A DNA stretch of 64,000 bases from an uncultured Lachnospiraceae bacterium (GCA_910578345.1 CAJTRA010000003.1:1-64000), one strand, 5' to 3'. Positions 8,155 to 17,002 are shown, numbered from the stretch's first letter. Numbers and translations are program-made. Notes: a model not told the origin generated them from the letters alone.

Positions 8155-9612
8155 ATGAGTCAGAAGATCAGAACAAGATTTGCTCCCAGTCCGACAGGGC
8201 GCATGCATGTAGGCAATCTGAGGACGGCCCTGTATGCCTATCTGATTGCTAAACATGAGGGCGGAGATTTTATCCTGAGAATCGAGGATACCGACCAGGA
8301 GCGCTATGTGGAAGGAGCCGTTGACATTATATACCGCACATTGGAGAAGACAGGACTGGTGCATGACGAGGGGCCTGATTTAGATGGCGGCGTTGGTCCT
8401 TATGTGCAGAGTGAACGTCAGAAACAGGGAATTTATCTGCAGTATGCGAAGCAGTTGATCGATCAGGGACAGGCTTATTACTGTTTTTGTGACAAGGACA
8501 GGCTGGCGACGCTGACGCGCACGGTGGCCGGCAAGGAGATCAATGTATACGACAAGCATTGTCTGCATTTATCGAAAGAGGAGATTGCAGAAAATCTTGC
8601 AGCGGGTAAGCCTTATGTGATCAGACAGAATAATCCTACGGAGGGAACAACGACTTTTCACGATGATATTTATGGCGATATTTCCGTGGATAACAGCGAG
8701 CTGGATGATATGATCCTGATCAAGTCCGACGGTTACCCGACGTATAATTTTGCGAATGTGGTGGACGACCATTTGATGGGGATCACTCATGTGGTAAGGG
8801 GAAATGAATATCTGTCTTCCTCACCCAAATATAACCGGCTTTACGAGGCTTTTGGCTGGGAAGTGCCGGAATATGTCCACTGTCCGCTGATCACAGATGA
8901 GAACCACCAGAAGTTATCCAAGCGATGCGGGCATTCTTCTTATGAAGATTTGATCGAACAGGGATTCTTATCCGAGGCAGTGATCAATTTCGTTGCGCTC
9001 TTGGGATGGAGTCCAGAAGACAATACGGAGATTTTCACTCTGGAGGAGCTGATCCGGAAATTCGATTATCATCATTTGTCCAAGTCGCCGGCAGTATTTG
9101 ATTATACCAAATTGCGATGGATGAATGGGGAATACCTGAAGGCAATGGAGTTTGAGCGGTTCTATGCGATGGCAGAACCTTATCTGCGGGAAGCTCTCAC
9201 GAGAGACTTAGATCTTAAGAAAATTGCCGCTATGGTCAAGACAAGGGTCGAAGTCTTCCCGGATATCAGGGAAATGGTAGATTTCTTCGAAAAGCTGCCA
9301 GAATATGATGTGGCGATGTATGCCCATAAGAAGATGAAGACCAGCAGAGAGTCTTCTCTGGAGGTGCTGCAGGAAGTACTGCCGCTTTTAGAAGAGCAGA
9401 CAGATTACAGTAATGATGCGCTGTATCAGATGCTGGTGTCCTATGTGGAGCAGAAGGGCTGTAAGAATGGATATGTGATGTGGCCGGTGAGAACGGCTGT
9501 CTCCGGGAAACAGATGACGCCGGCGGGAGCCACAGAGATTATGGAGGTGCTGGGCAAAGAAGAATCTTTGCACAGGATCCGTAAAGGAATCGAGAAGCTG
9601 CAGAGTGCCTAG
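8155..9612 (+). CDS. gltX: Glutamyl-tRNA synthetase
   Basis: 485 residues, normal length for bacterial GluRS. Class I synthetase signatures: the HIGH-type motif PSPTGRMHVGN near residue 13 and the KMSKS-type motif KLSKR at 253-257. The Rossmann catalytic domain is followed by the alpha-helical anticodon-binding domain from about residue 330. It charges tRNA-Glu with glutamate in the cytoplasm; many Clostridia also rely on it to mischarge tRNA-Gln, which cannot be judged here. AGGAAAGGA lies about a dozen bases before the ATG. Its last eight bases overlap the start of the helicase gene, so the two are probably cotranscribed. Confidence 0.96.
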   Translation: MSQKIRTRFAPSPTGRMHVGNLRTALYAYLIAKHEGGDFILRIEDTDQERYVEGAVDIIYRTLEKTGLVHDEGPDLDGGVGPYVQSERQKQGIYLQYAKQLIDQGQAYYCFCDKDRLATLTRTVAGKEINVYDKHCLHLSKEEIAENLAAGKPYVIRQNNPTEGTTTFHDDIYGDISVDNSELDDMILIKSDGYPTYNFANVVDDHLMGITHVVRGNEYLSSSPKYNRLYEAFGWEVPEYVHCPLITDENHQKLSKRCGHSSYEDLIEQGFLSEAVINFVALLGWSPEDNTEIFTLEELIRKFDYHHLSKSPAVFDYTKLRWMNGEYLKAMEFERFYAMAEPYLREALTRDLDLKKIAAMVKTRVEVFPDIREMVDFFEKLPEYDVAMYAHKKMKTSRESSLEVLQEVLPLLEEQTDYSNDALYQMLVSYVEQKGCKNGYVMWPVRTAVSGKQMTPAGATEIMEVLGKEESLHRIRKGIEKLQSA

Positions 9613-11452
9613 AAAGATTACAGATCCGAACCAGGAGAGAGCGGTTCTGCATGCTGCAGGCCCCGCACAGATTGTTGCGGGGCCCGGCAGCGGCAAGACC
9701 TTCACCATGATACACCGAATCCATCATCTCATCACACAGCGGGGGATTGACCCTGGCCACATCTTAGTCATCACATTTACGAAAGCAGCGGCCCTGGAAG
9801 TGCAGGAGCGTTTCTTTCGGCTCACGCAACCGGAGAGGTATCCGGTCAGGTTCGGCACCTTTCATGCCGTGTTCTATTACATTCTGAAACAGTCTGCCGG
9901 ATATCAAGGCTATTCCATTATGACAGAATCAGCAAAAAGAAAGCATCTGCGTCAGATCATCCGCCTGCACAGCAGATTTGGTTGTCTGCAGGAAGAAGAT
10001 TTGGAAGCGCTGCTTGCAGAGATCAGCGCCTGCAAAACATCTGCCGTCCATAGGCCGTTTATGGTTCAGGGGATTACAGAGGAGGATCTTCGATGGATCT
10101 TACAGGAATATGAGGTTTACAAGCGGGAATTGAAACAGATGGATTTCGATGATATGATGCTTTGCTGCCATAGACTTTTGCAGGAGGAGGCAGATACGCG
10201 CGAACGGTGGCAGAAACAGTTCCAGTATATTCTGATCGATGAATTCCAGGATATCTCGCCGATACAATATGAAATCATGAATCTTCTTGCGGCGCCGGAG
10301 AATAATCTTTTTGTCGTGGGAGACGACGACCAGGCAATCTACGGCTTTCGAGGTGCAGGCCCGGACAGTATGCAGCGGTTTCTTGTGGATTATCCAGAGG
10401 CAGTACAGATCTTGTTAGATAATAATTATCGGTGTCACAGACAGATCGTGGATGCGGCAGGGAAGGTGATCGGGGAGAATGATAACCGGATCTTCAAGTC
10501 GATCCATGCCGTCCATGAGCAGGGGGAGGGCATAGAACTTCGTTTCTATGAGAACGAGGAGGAGAAGAAACAGGATCTTGTGCAGGAATTACAGCAAAGG
10601 CATAAGAAGGGAGAGCTTGCCGGATGTGCCCTGATCGGCAGGACCAACTTTGACTGCGCCATGTGGGCGAACGTATTTCGTAAAAATGCTGTTCCGTTTA
10701 CAATGAAAGAGCCGCCTAAGAGTCCCTTTAGACACTTTGTAAACCAGGATATTATGGCGTATCTGGCGCTTGCCGATGGTGATTTTAGCAGAAGGCATTT
10801 CCTGCGGATCATGAATCGTCCGGTCAGATATCTGAAGAGAGACAGTGTGCCGGAGTCCGATCTTGTGGAGGAGAACTTGCTGCGGTATTACGAGTATTCG
10901 CCAGTTTTACAGGAGAGGGTCAGAAGACTGTTTCAGGATATTGGCAGTCTTCGCGGCAGGAAACTGTATCTGCAGATCCACTATATTCGTAATGTGATCG
11001 GTTATGACCGTTATCTGTCAGAAAAATACGGTTCTTTGAAAGCCGGAGCGTTGTTTCGGACAGCGGACGATTTCCAGGAATTTTCCAGACAGTTCCAGAC
11101 ACTGCAGCAGATGCAGGATGAGATAGCCCGTTATGAGGAGACGATACAGGAACTACAGGACTCAAAAAGCCAGGAGAAGAAGGAAGCGGGGCAGAAGACA
11201 GACCAGACACTTGTCCTGTTGACCATGCATGCCGCAAAGGGACTGGAATTTAAAACCGTCTATCTGCCGGATTGTCAGGAGGGGAAGATACCTTCCGCCA
11301 AAGCGGTAACGAAAGAGGAGATCGAGGAGGAACGACGGATGTTCTATGTGGCGATGACCAGAGCCAAACAGAATTTATATCTCATGGCCTGCAAAGGAAA
11401 AACCGGAAAGAATGCACCTTCCCGGTTTCTGTCCTGTCTTAGCCGGCATTAG
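9605..11452 (+). CDS. UvrD/PcrA-like superfamily 1 DNA helicase
   Basis: 615 residues from a GTG start inside the end of gltX. SF1A helicase motifs in order: Q motif DPNQERAV (residues 7-14), Walker A AGPGSGKT (25-32), motif Ia TFTKAAA, motif II LIDEFQDIS, motif III GDDDQAIYGFRGA, motif V TMHAAKGLEFKTVYLP and motif VI EEERRMFYVAMTRAK. It is shorter than canonical PcrA (about 720-750 residues) and lacks the C-terminal RNAP-binding tail, so it is a UvrD-family paralogue more than PcrA itself. The expected activity is ATP-driven 3'-5' unwinding in repair or recombination. A QKKEAGQKTDQ linker in domain 2B is unusually charged. Followed by a convergent gene. Confidence 0.92.
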   Translation: MPRKITDPNQERAVLHAAGPAQIVAGPGSGKTFTMIHRIHHLITQRGIDPGHILVITFTKAAALEVQERFFRLTQPERYPVRFGTFHAVFYYILKQSAGYQGYSIMTESAKRKHLRQIIRLHSRFGCLQEEDLEALLAEISACKTSAVHRPFMVQGITEEDLRWILQEYEVYKRELKQMDFDDMMLCCHRLLQEEADTRERWQKQFQYILIDEFQDISPIQYEIMNLLAAPENNLFVVGDDDQAIYGFRGAGPDSMQRFLVDYPEAVQILLDNNYRCHRQIVDAAGKVIGENDNRIFKSIHAVHEQGEGIELRFYENEEEKKQDLVQELQQRHKKGELAGCALIGRTNFDCAMWANVFRKNAVPFTMKEPPKSPFRHFVNQDIMAYLALADGDFSRRHFLRIMNRPVRYLKRDSVPESDLVEENLLRYYEYSPVLQERVRRLFQDIGSLRGRKLYLQIHYIRNVIGYDRYLSEKYGSLKAGALFRTADDFQEFSRQFQTLQQMQDEIARYEETIQELQDSKSQEKKEAGQKTDQTLVLLTMHAAKGLEFKTVYLPDCQEGKIPSAKAVTKEEIEEERRMFYVAMTRAKQNLYLMACKGKTGKNAPSRFLSCLSRH

Positions 11453-11492
11453 TACGCCGCACAAAAAAAGAGCGGCATTACTGTGTGACTGG

Positions 11493-11837
11493 TCACTGCT
11501 TGTCGTCATCCAGCAGTTCGTCAAATTCCGAACTGTCCAGATATTCGTCGAAAGCATCTGCTACGGCTTCGTACTCGTCGTCGTCTTCGATATAGGCAAG
11601 CGCTGGCTCCTCATTCGGGTCGTCAGGATTCTCGCTATAGCGGTAGAACCATACTTCTCCTTCGGTATTTTCACCCGATTCATCTAAGGGAAGGAGTACG
11701 ATGTAATCCTGCTTTGCGACGGTGAGGATCGTGATTACGGCACAGGTAACGGAAGTACCGTCCTCAAGATCTAAGTCAACTGTCATTTCTTCCGCATCAT
11801 AACCGTTGTCGGCATGGGAATCATTCTTCTTGCTCAT
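11493..11837 (-). CDS. DUF1292 family small acidic protein
   Basis: 114 residues from the ATG at 11837, which has GGAGG six bases upstream; an ATG 21 bases further upstream would overlap that site. The protein has a beta-rich DUF1292 core (DLEDGTSVTCAVITILTV, YIVLLPLDE, VWFYRY) followed by a very acidic tail ending DELLDDDKQ. DUF1292 proteins (YrzB in Bacillus) are widespread in Firmicutes and of unknown function. Transcribed alone from a clear sigma-A-type promoter at 11888-11916, with a CCACAG/CTGTGG hairpin (11855-11875) in the leader just before the ribosome binding site. Confidence 0.88.
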   Translation of the reverse strand: MSKKNDSHADNGYDAEEMTVDLDLEDGTSVTCAVITILTVAKQDYIVLLPLDESGENTEGEVWFYRYSENPDDPNEEPALAYIEDDDEYEAVADAFDEYLDSSEFDELLDDDKQ

Positions 11838-11887
11838 AAAGCGCCTCCGTTTCTCCACAGCGTTAAGAACTGTGGCTGTTTACTGAT

Positions 11888-11916
11888 ATTTTACAGTAGA
11901 TCGGACTGATATTCAA
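11888..11916 (-). promoter_or_regulatory. Sigma-A-type promoter for the DUF1292 gene
   Basis: On the minus strand TTGAAT, 17-base spacer, TAAAAT. The leader between it and the start contains a CCACAG/CTGTGG hairpin at 11855-11875. Confidence 0.7.
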
Positions 11917-12070
11917 TTAATTTTATAATATTTCAGCTTTTAGATCCTGCGGCTGCTAAATTTTCTTTGTTTTAGTAATTTTTTGTACAGAAATTTCAAA
12001 ATTTATGGTAGAATAGATCCATAGTGTAAATTGGGAGAGTGATGCTACTTATTTTTTGTCGGAGGATTTC

Positions 12071-14038
12071 ATGTATAAAGACTTCAGAATAGTTAAGACA
12101 CAGATATATCCTTTAGGCGTGTATTTCCGACATGCCGGGTTGCATATTTCGGCAATACACAGAAAAGATCATACGGATGAGACGGCAGAATTCGGCATTA
12201 TTTTGTATGACCAGAAACATCGCGGCGGGGTTAAGATTCCATTCCCGGAAGAATACCGGGTCGGATCGGTATATGCCATGCTGCTGGAAGGTTATCAAAC
12301 AAGAGAGGCTCGCTATCTATTTTACTGCGGGGACAGAACATGGCAGGATCCCTATTGCAGGAAGATGGAATGTGTTTCTAAGTATGGCACATATAAGAAA
12401 GTGATATCCCGTTGCATGGTGCAGGATGCGGAATATGACTGGGGGATGGACCGTCCGCTGTGCATTCCCTATGAACACACCATTTTGTATGCGCTCCATG
12501 TGCGGGGATTTACGAAGCACAGGTCTTCTGGGGTGGAACACAAGGGCGTTTATGCTGGAATTGTGGAGAAGATTCCCTATCTGAAGGAGTTGGGAGTGAC
12601 TTCTGTCCTGCTGATGCCGGCTTATGAATTCGATGAGATTCAAGTACAGGAGAGTTCGCAGAGTACCCTGTCGATGGAACAGGCGGCTGCTTCCTATCAG
12701 TTATCAGAGAAGTTATCTGTAGAAGAAGGAAATCGGGCAGAAAGAGAACAGCCCTGGAAGATTAACTACTGGGGATTTCGGAAGGGATTGTATTATTGTC
12801 CCAAAGGCGCCTATGCACATGACAGGGATGCCGTGACGGCGTATAAGGACATGGTCAGGACGCTGCACCAGAATGGCATGGAAGTCCTCATGCAGTTTTA
12901 TTTTCCGCCGGAGATCATGGCGGTGGAGATGCTGGATATTTTGAAATATTGGACAATGGAATATCATATAGACGGTTTTCATGTGCTGGGGGTGGATCTG
13001 CCGATCGATATGTTTGCGGCGGAACCGCTTCTGTCTGAGAGTAAGTTACTCACAACACAGCAGTACAGTCCGCCGGAGGCAGATTCTGCGGAGCAAACCC
13101 GTAATGTCGGGTGGCTGAGCGAGGGCTTTCTCTACGATATGCGCAGGATACTCAAGGGAGATGATAATATGATCAATCAGCTCATCTTCCATATGCGCAA
13201 TAACCGGCCGGAGGCAGGAATCGTCAATTATATTGCCAAATGGGAAGGGTTCCGTCTGGCAGATCTGGTCTCATACGATCGCAAGCATAATGAAGCGAAC
13301 GGAGAGGACAATCGAGACGGTACGGATTACAATGTGAGCTGGAACTGTGGAGTGGAGGGAAAGAGCCGCAAGAAACAGATTCTGCAGCTCCGCATGAGGC
13401 AGATGAAGAATGCGCTTGCACTTGTTTTTCTTGCGCAGGGAACCCCGCTCATATACAGTGGGGATGAATTTGGAAATACACAGAACGGGAATAATAACCC
13501 TTATTGCCAGGACAATGACACTGCCTGGATCAAATGGAACCAGATGGAGGCCGGAGGGGAGCTTCTTGCTTTCACGAAAAGGCTTATTGAGCTGAGGAAG
13601 AATCACCCGATTCTGCATGCGCGGACGCCTTTGAAGGGGATGGATTTCTTATCCTATGGCTATCCGGACATCTCTTTTCATGGGAAGGAAGCATGGCGGC
13701 CTGATACAAGCCCTGCCAGCAGAAGCCTTGGCATCATGTACTGCGGCTATTATGGGGAGATCGATGGATGCAGAGAGGATGATTTCCTTTATTTTGGAAT
13801 CAATCTGCACTGGGAGGCACATTCTCTTGGCCTGCCGAAGCTGCCGAAGGGCAAGATCTGGAAGCTGTGTCTCTCTACAGACTCACAGGAAGAGCCGGAA
13901 ATGCAGACGGAAGAGATCCTTCAGGAGATCACCGTACCGCCGAGGACGATCGTGATCTATACGACGAAAGATTGTCCTGTGCCGGAAGCGGCACAGCGGA
14001 GAAGGAGAAACAAAAAGAAGCAGGATAGAATGGGTTAA
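12071..14038 (+). CDS. GH13 (glycogen-debranching-like) protein with lost catalytic residues, probable pseudoenzyme
   Basis: 655 residues; ATG at 12071 follows GGAGGATTTC. The N-terminal ~110 residues resemble a CBM48-type beta-sandwich, followed by a TIM-barrel of the GlgX/isoamylase type: YALHVRGFTKH, KGVYAGIVEKIPYLKELGVTSV, and the distinctive late block LADLVSYDRKHNEANGE then NRDG and SWNCG. The four conserved GH13 regions are degraded: region I (normally DVVFNH) reads LMQFYF; region II (GFRFD) reads GFHVL, putting Leu306 at the nucleophile; region III (AEPWD) reads TTQQY, Thr329 for the acid/base Glu; region IV (HDGF) reads WEGF, Glu392 for Asp. I infer loss of hydrolase activity with the fold retained, perhaps for glucan binding or regulation. 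Confidence 0.85.
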   Translation: MYKDFRIVKTQIYPLGVYFRHAGLHISAIHRKDHTDETAEFGIILYDQKHRGGVKIPFPEEYRVGSVYAMLLEGYQTREARYLFYCGDRTWQDPYCRKMECVSKYGTYKKVISRCMVQDAEYDWGMDRPLCIPYEHTILYALHVRGFTKHRSSGVEHKGVYAGIVEKIPYLKELGVTSVLLMPAYEFDEIQVQESSQSTLSMEQAAASYQLSEKLSVEEGNRAEREQPWKINYWGFRKGLYYCPKGAYAHDRDAVTAYKDMVRTLHQNGMEVLMQFYFPPEIMAVEMLDILKYWTMEYHIDGFHVLGVDLPIDMFAAEPLLSESKLLTTQQYSPPEADSAEQTRNVGWLSEGFLYDMRRILKGDDNMINQLIFHMRNNRPEAGIVNYIAKWEGFRLADLVSYDRKHNEANGEDNRDGTDYNVSWNCGVEGKSRKKQILQLRMRQMKNALALVFLAQGTPLIYSGDEFGNTQNGNNNPYCQDNDTAWIKWNQMEAGGELLAFTKRLIELRKNHPILHARTPLKGMDFLSYGYPDISFHGKEAWRPDTSPASRSLGIMYCGYYGEIDGCREDDFLYFGINLHWEAHSLGLPKLPKGKIWKLCLSTDSQEEPEMQTEEILQEITVPPRTIVIYTTKDCPVPEAAQRRRRNKKKQDRMG

Positions 14039-14043
14039 GTAAG

Positions 14044-14589
14044 ATGAAAGCGTGGGAACATTTTAAAACGATCACGAAGCATAAATGCCTGGTGATGGAG
14101 GGATGCTTTCGGGTTGGGCTTTACAGACAGGGACTTCTTCACGATCTGTCTAAGTTTGGGCCGACTGAATTCCTTGTAGGCGCAAGATATTGGCAGGGCG
14201 ACCGAAGTCCTAACAATGCGGAGCGGGAGGCGATCGGTTACTCCTCTGCATGGCTGCACCACAAGGGACGCAACAAGCATCATTATGAATACTGGATCGA
14301 TTACAGCAACCGTGGAATTGAGGGCAGTATGGCGCCGGCTCCTATGCCGAAACGTTATATTGTCGAGATGTTTATGGACAGGATCGCGGCATGTAAAGTT
14401 TATCATAAAGACGCCTATACAGACGCGGATCCGCTGTTATACTATCAATCTTCCCAGGTGTCGCCGCCGCTTCACGCAAAGACGAAGAAAATGCTGGAAC
14501 TTCTGCTGCATATGCTGGCCGAGGAAGGGGAAGAGAAGACTTTTCGGTACATCAGGACAAAGATCCTCAGAAATCCCCGTATCCGATGA
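14044..14589 (+). CDS. DUF5662 family protein
   Basis: 181 residues. Matches the pattern of a Firmicutes family annotated DUF5662: KHKCLVMEGC near the N-terminus, HDLSKFGPTEF at about residues 34-44, and a His-rich block HHKGRNKHHYEYW around 75-87, then a long helical C-terminus. The repeated His/Asp pattern suggests a metal-binding helical fold related to HD-type hydrolases, but this is inference and the function is unknown. It starts five bases after the GH13-like gene and is probably cotranscribed with it. Confidence 0.85.
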   Translation: MKAWEHFKTITKHKCLVMEGCFRVGLYRQGLLHDLSKFGPTEFLVGARYWQGDRSPNNAEREAIGYSSAWLHHKGRNKHHYEYWIDYSNRGIEGSMAPAPMPKRYIVEMFMDRIAACKVYHKDAYTDADPLLYYQSSQVSPPLHAKTKKMLELLLHMLAEEGEEKTFRYIRTKILRNPRIR

Positions 14590-14609
14590 TGGCGGCGTTA
14601 GGAACCATT

Positions 14610-14648
14610 TCCTTCTTTATTTCATATGATATGGTATGAAAAGAAGGA
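14610..14648 (+). promoter_or_regulatory. Hairpin that sequesters the ribosome binding site of the Cys-rich gene
   Basis: TCCTTCTT at 14610-14617 and TTCATA at 14621-14626 pair with TATGAA (14635-14640) and AAGAAGGA (14641-14648), leaving a three-base bulge. The 3' arm contains most of the Shine-Dalgarno sequence GAAGGAG (14643-14649) used by the ATG at 14658. No T-run follows the hairpin, so translational control is more likely than termination. Confidence 0.55.
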
Positions 14649-14657
14649 GATGAGACT

Positions 14658-14945
14658 ATGAACTGTGGTATAATTGTATTGTTTTTACTGTTATTTGGTC
14701 AAAACGGCTGTGGCCGCTGTGCGCAGCCAGAGCCGGAATGCGGTTGTGAGAGACCAACTCCGCCGCCCTGCAGGCCGCGTGAGCGGGAGTGTGAATGTGA
14801 AAGGGAAAGAGAAAGAGAAAGAGAATGCGACAGAGGTCGTGACAATGAGCGCGATGGTTGTCCATGCAACAACAATTCCCGTTTTGAGCCGCGCTTTGAG
14901 CCGAGACCGTTCTCAGATACAGGGTGTGGGTGCAATGACAAGTAA
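14658..14945 (+). CDS. Small Cys-rich, Arg/Glu-repeat protein
   Basis: 95 residues. A short hydrophobic N-terminus (CGIIVLFLLLFG) with adjacent Cys is followed by a Cys-rich region (CGRCAQPEPECGC), a run of alternating Glu and Arg, then CPCNNN, a duplicated RFEPR and a C-terminal GCGCNDK. Short Cys-rich proteins with this kind of hydrophobic start occur in Lachnospiraceae and have been labelled chorion-like; a role in the spore surface is possible but not shown. The Glu/Arg run comes from a GAAAGA hexanucleotide repeat (about 14800-14825), so slippage would change length in steps of two residues without shifting frame. AAGAAGGAG precedes the ATG but lies in a hairpin. Confidence 0.7.
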   Translation: MNCGIIVLFLLLFGQNGCGRCAQPEPECGCERPTPPPCRPRERECECERERERERECDRGRDNERDGCPCNNNSRFEPRFEPRPFSDTGCGCNDK

Positions 14946-14959
14946 ATGACAGAAAAGAT

Positions 14960-15000
14960 TACTGCCTTTTCTTTCCGGCTGTCGGAAAGAGAGGGCAGTA
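14960..15000. terminator. Long hairpin between the Cys-rich gene and trpS
   Basis: TACTGCC at 14960 and TTTCTTTCCG pair with CGGAAAGA and GGGCAGTA ending at 15000, with one or two mismatches. There is no T-run on the plus strand. It may end or stabilise the upstream transcript, or act in the trpS leader; a T-box is too large to fit here. Confidence 0.4.
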
Positions 15001-15045
15001 TGCAAGAAGACAGAAAGATCTCAGGTCTTTCGGAATGGAGGAAAA

Positions 15046-16050
15046 ATGTTAGATAATCATAAGGTTTTATTCAGTGGGATGCAGGCGACGGGGAATCTGA
15101 CGCTGGGGAATTATCTTGGGGCACTAAAGAATTGGGTTTCTTTGTGTGATGAATATAGGTGTTTCTATTCCGTGGTGGATCTGCATTCGATCACGGTACG
15201 GCAGGATCCTGCAGAACTTCGCAAGAGAGCCAGGAATCTGCTCACTTTGTACATAGCGGCAGGTATAGATCCGGAGAAGAACTGCCTGTATTACCAGTCC
15301 CATGTTTCGGGACATGCTGAGTTGTCCTGGATCTTGAATTGTTTTACTTACATGGGCGAGCTTAACCGCATGACACAGTTTAAGGATAAAGCAGCGAAAC
15401 ATGCGGACAACATCAATGCGGGGCTGTTCACCTATCCGGTGCTGATGGCCGCGGATATTCTTCTGTATCAGGCGGATGTGGTTCCGGTGGGCAAAGATCA
15501 GCTGCAGCATTTGGAGATTACACGGGATATTGCACAGCGTTTCAATGCTGTTTACGGAGATGTTTTCACGATTCCGGAACCCTATCTTGGAAAGACGGGA
15601 GCGAAGATCATGAGTCTGCAGGATCCTTCGAAGAAGATGTCGAAATCCGACGAGAATCCGAATGCCAGCATCTATCTGATGGATGATACGGACACCATTA
15701 TCCGCAAGTTCAAGAGAGCGGTGACAGATTCCGAGGCCTGTGTCCGTTACAGCGAAGAACAGCCGGGGATCCGTAATCTGATCGATATTTACTGTGCCTG
15801 CACGGGCAAGACACCGGCACAGACGGAAGCAGAGTTTGCAGGGAAGGGATATGGCGACTTTAAGATGGCTGTAGGAGAAGCGGTTGTTTCTGTTCTGAAA
15901 CCGCTGCAGGACAGGTTCCACGATCTGTCAGGCAATAAAGATTATATCGATAAGATTATCAAGGAAAATGCAGAGAAAGCAGGATATTATGCGGGTAAGA
16001 CACTCCGCAAGGTGCAGAAGAAAGTCGGTTTCCCGGAGCGGATCAGATAA
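15046..16050 (+). CDS. trpS: Tryptophanyl-tRNA synthetase
   Basis: 334 residues, standard length. Class I synthetase motifs: the HIGH-like block SGMQATGNLTLGNYLGA at the N-terminus and KMSKS at 197-201. Typical TrpRS elements YQADVVPVGKDQLQHLE and LQDPSKKMSKS are intact. It charges tRNA-Trp in the cytoplasm. GGAGGAAAA precedes the ATG at 15046. It is followed directly by a strong hairpin terminator at 16049-16072. The leader is only 100 bases and holds no recognisable T-box, so control by uncharged tRNA at this position seems unlikely. Confidence 0.97.
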   Translation: MLDNHKVLFSGMQATGNLTLGNYLGALKNWVSLCDEYRCFYSVVDLHSITVRQDPAELRKRARNLLTLYIAAGIDPEKNCLYYQSHVSGHAELSWILNCFTYMGELNRMTQFKDKAAKHADNINAGLFTYPVLMAADILLYQADVVPVGKDQLQHLEITRDIAQRFNAVYGDVFTIPEPYLGKTGAKIMSLQDPSKKMSKSDENPNASIYLMDDTDTIIRKFKRAVTDSEACVRYSEEQPGIRNLIDIYCACTGKTPAQTEAEFAGKGYGDFKMAVGEAVVSVLKPLQDRFHDLSGNKDYIDKIIKENAEKAGYYAGKTLRKVQKKVGFPERIR

Positions 16051-16072
16051 AAAACGAGCCTGGCTCGTTTTT
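16049..16072. terminator. Bidirectional terminator after trpS
   Basis: AAAAACGAGCC directly followed by its complement GGCTCGTTTTT after one base (perfect stem, T-run on both strands). Separates trpS from the convergent phosphatase gene. Confidence 0.85.
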
Positions 16073-16134
16073 ACCTGATAAGAAAGTCCGTCGTCAGATG
16101 GACATGGAATCAGAAGGCGAACTTGTTCGCCATT

Positions 16135-16896
16135 TTATCCCTGAAAGGCCTCCGTAAAATATCCTGCAGAGGAGACGGGTTCACCGCCCTGAAGCAGATG
16201 GGAAGTGTCTCCGATCACCTGCGCCCGGAACTGTGCGATCTGGTTTCTGCGTTCCTCTGTCGCGAGAATCGTCACGGATGTCGGTGCGAGGAACAGGCTG
16301 TGCAGTAATACCGCAGGCGATATGCCGAGCAGATGACTCATCATCACACAGGTGATGCCCAGGTGACAGAAGATAACGATCGTACTGTCTGTGCCGTTTG
16401 GCGCGAAAGCCGGCAGGGCGGAGGCATTTGTCTGCTCTGACAGATTCTGGTTCAGATAATAGTTGTGATGTCTGACATAGCCATAAGATCTCAGGAGGCC
16501 GTCAAGGCCTTCGCATACCTGGTCATAGGCCGGCAGAAGTTCTGGGTTGGAACTGTAAACCTGTGTTTTTCTCCAGCCGTCTTTATCATACATGTCTGGA
16601 ATCATGGTCCAGTATTCCGGCATAAAATCCCATGGTACGCCGAATCGTCCGGTAACCGGATCATTCACGCGATAGATGAATTCTTTCATCCATTCATAAG
16701 TAACCGCTTCCCGTCCAAGCCGTTCCAGTGTGTAGGAAGCGGTTTTGCGGGCTCTTCCGAGCGGTGAACAGTAGAAATCCGTTACAGGCCAGTTCACCGT
16801 GCGGTCGGCAAGCAGCTTCGCCTCCCGGATTCCCTTTTCGGTTAAAGAGTCGTTCTCATAATCAGGATCTCCGTGTCTAATGAATATAATTCTCAT
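16135..16896 (-). CDS. Histidine phosphatase family protein
   Basis: 253 residues from the ATG at 16896 (GGAGG with five-base spacing; an ATG 12 bases upstream is too close to its own site). The phosphoglycerate-mutase-like motif IIFIRHGDPDYE at the start supplies the catalytic RHG, SPLGRARKTA lies near residue 60, and FCHLGITCVMMSHLLG supplies the second catalytic His. SLTEKG and the C-terminal half are usual for the branch-1 histidine phosphatase superfamily. Substrate cannot be told from sequence: it could be a phosphosugar, nucleotide or cobamide precursor. It stands alone on the minus strand between trpS and hflK. Confidence 0.9.
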   Translation of the reverse strand: MRIIFIRHGDPDYENDSLTEKGIREAKLLADRTVNWPVTDFYCSPLGRARKTASYTLERLGREAVTYEWMKEFIYRVNDPVTGRFGVPWDFMPEYWTMIPDMYDKDGWRKTQVYSSNPELLPAYDQVCEGLDGLLRSYGYVRHHNYYLNQNLSEQTNASALPAFAPNGTDSTIVIFCHLGITCVMMSHLLGISPAVLLHSLFLAPTSVTILATEERRNQIAQFRAQVIGDTSHLLQGGEPVSSAGYFTEAFQG

Positions 16897-17002
16897 CGTA
16901 TCCTCCATTCCTTTTTGCAGGACAGTTATCCCTGGCAGATGTGTTTTTGATCTTTAGGCTGTCTTTAGCAAAATTTAATTAGTGTTTTTGCTTACTATAG
17001 TA

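Noticed and set aside
14946..15045. T-box riboswitch before trpS
   Set aside because: Only 100 bases are available and no T-box motif or specifier loop is visible.
15124..15921. 265-codon open frame on the minus strand inside trpS
   Set aside because: Shadow of trpS codon usage: no ribosome binding site and no recognisable family, while trpS itself is complete.
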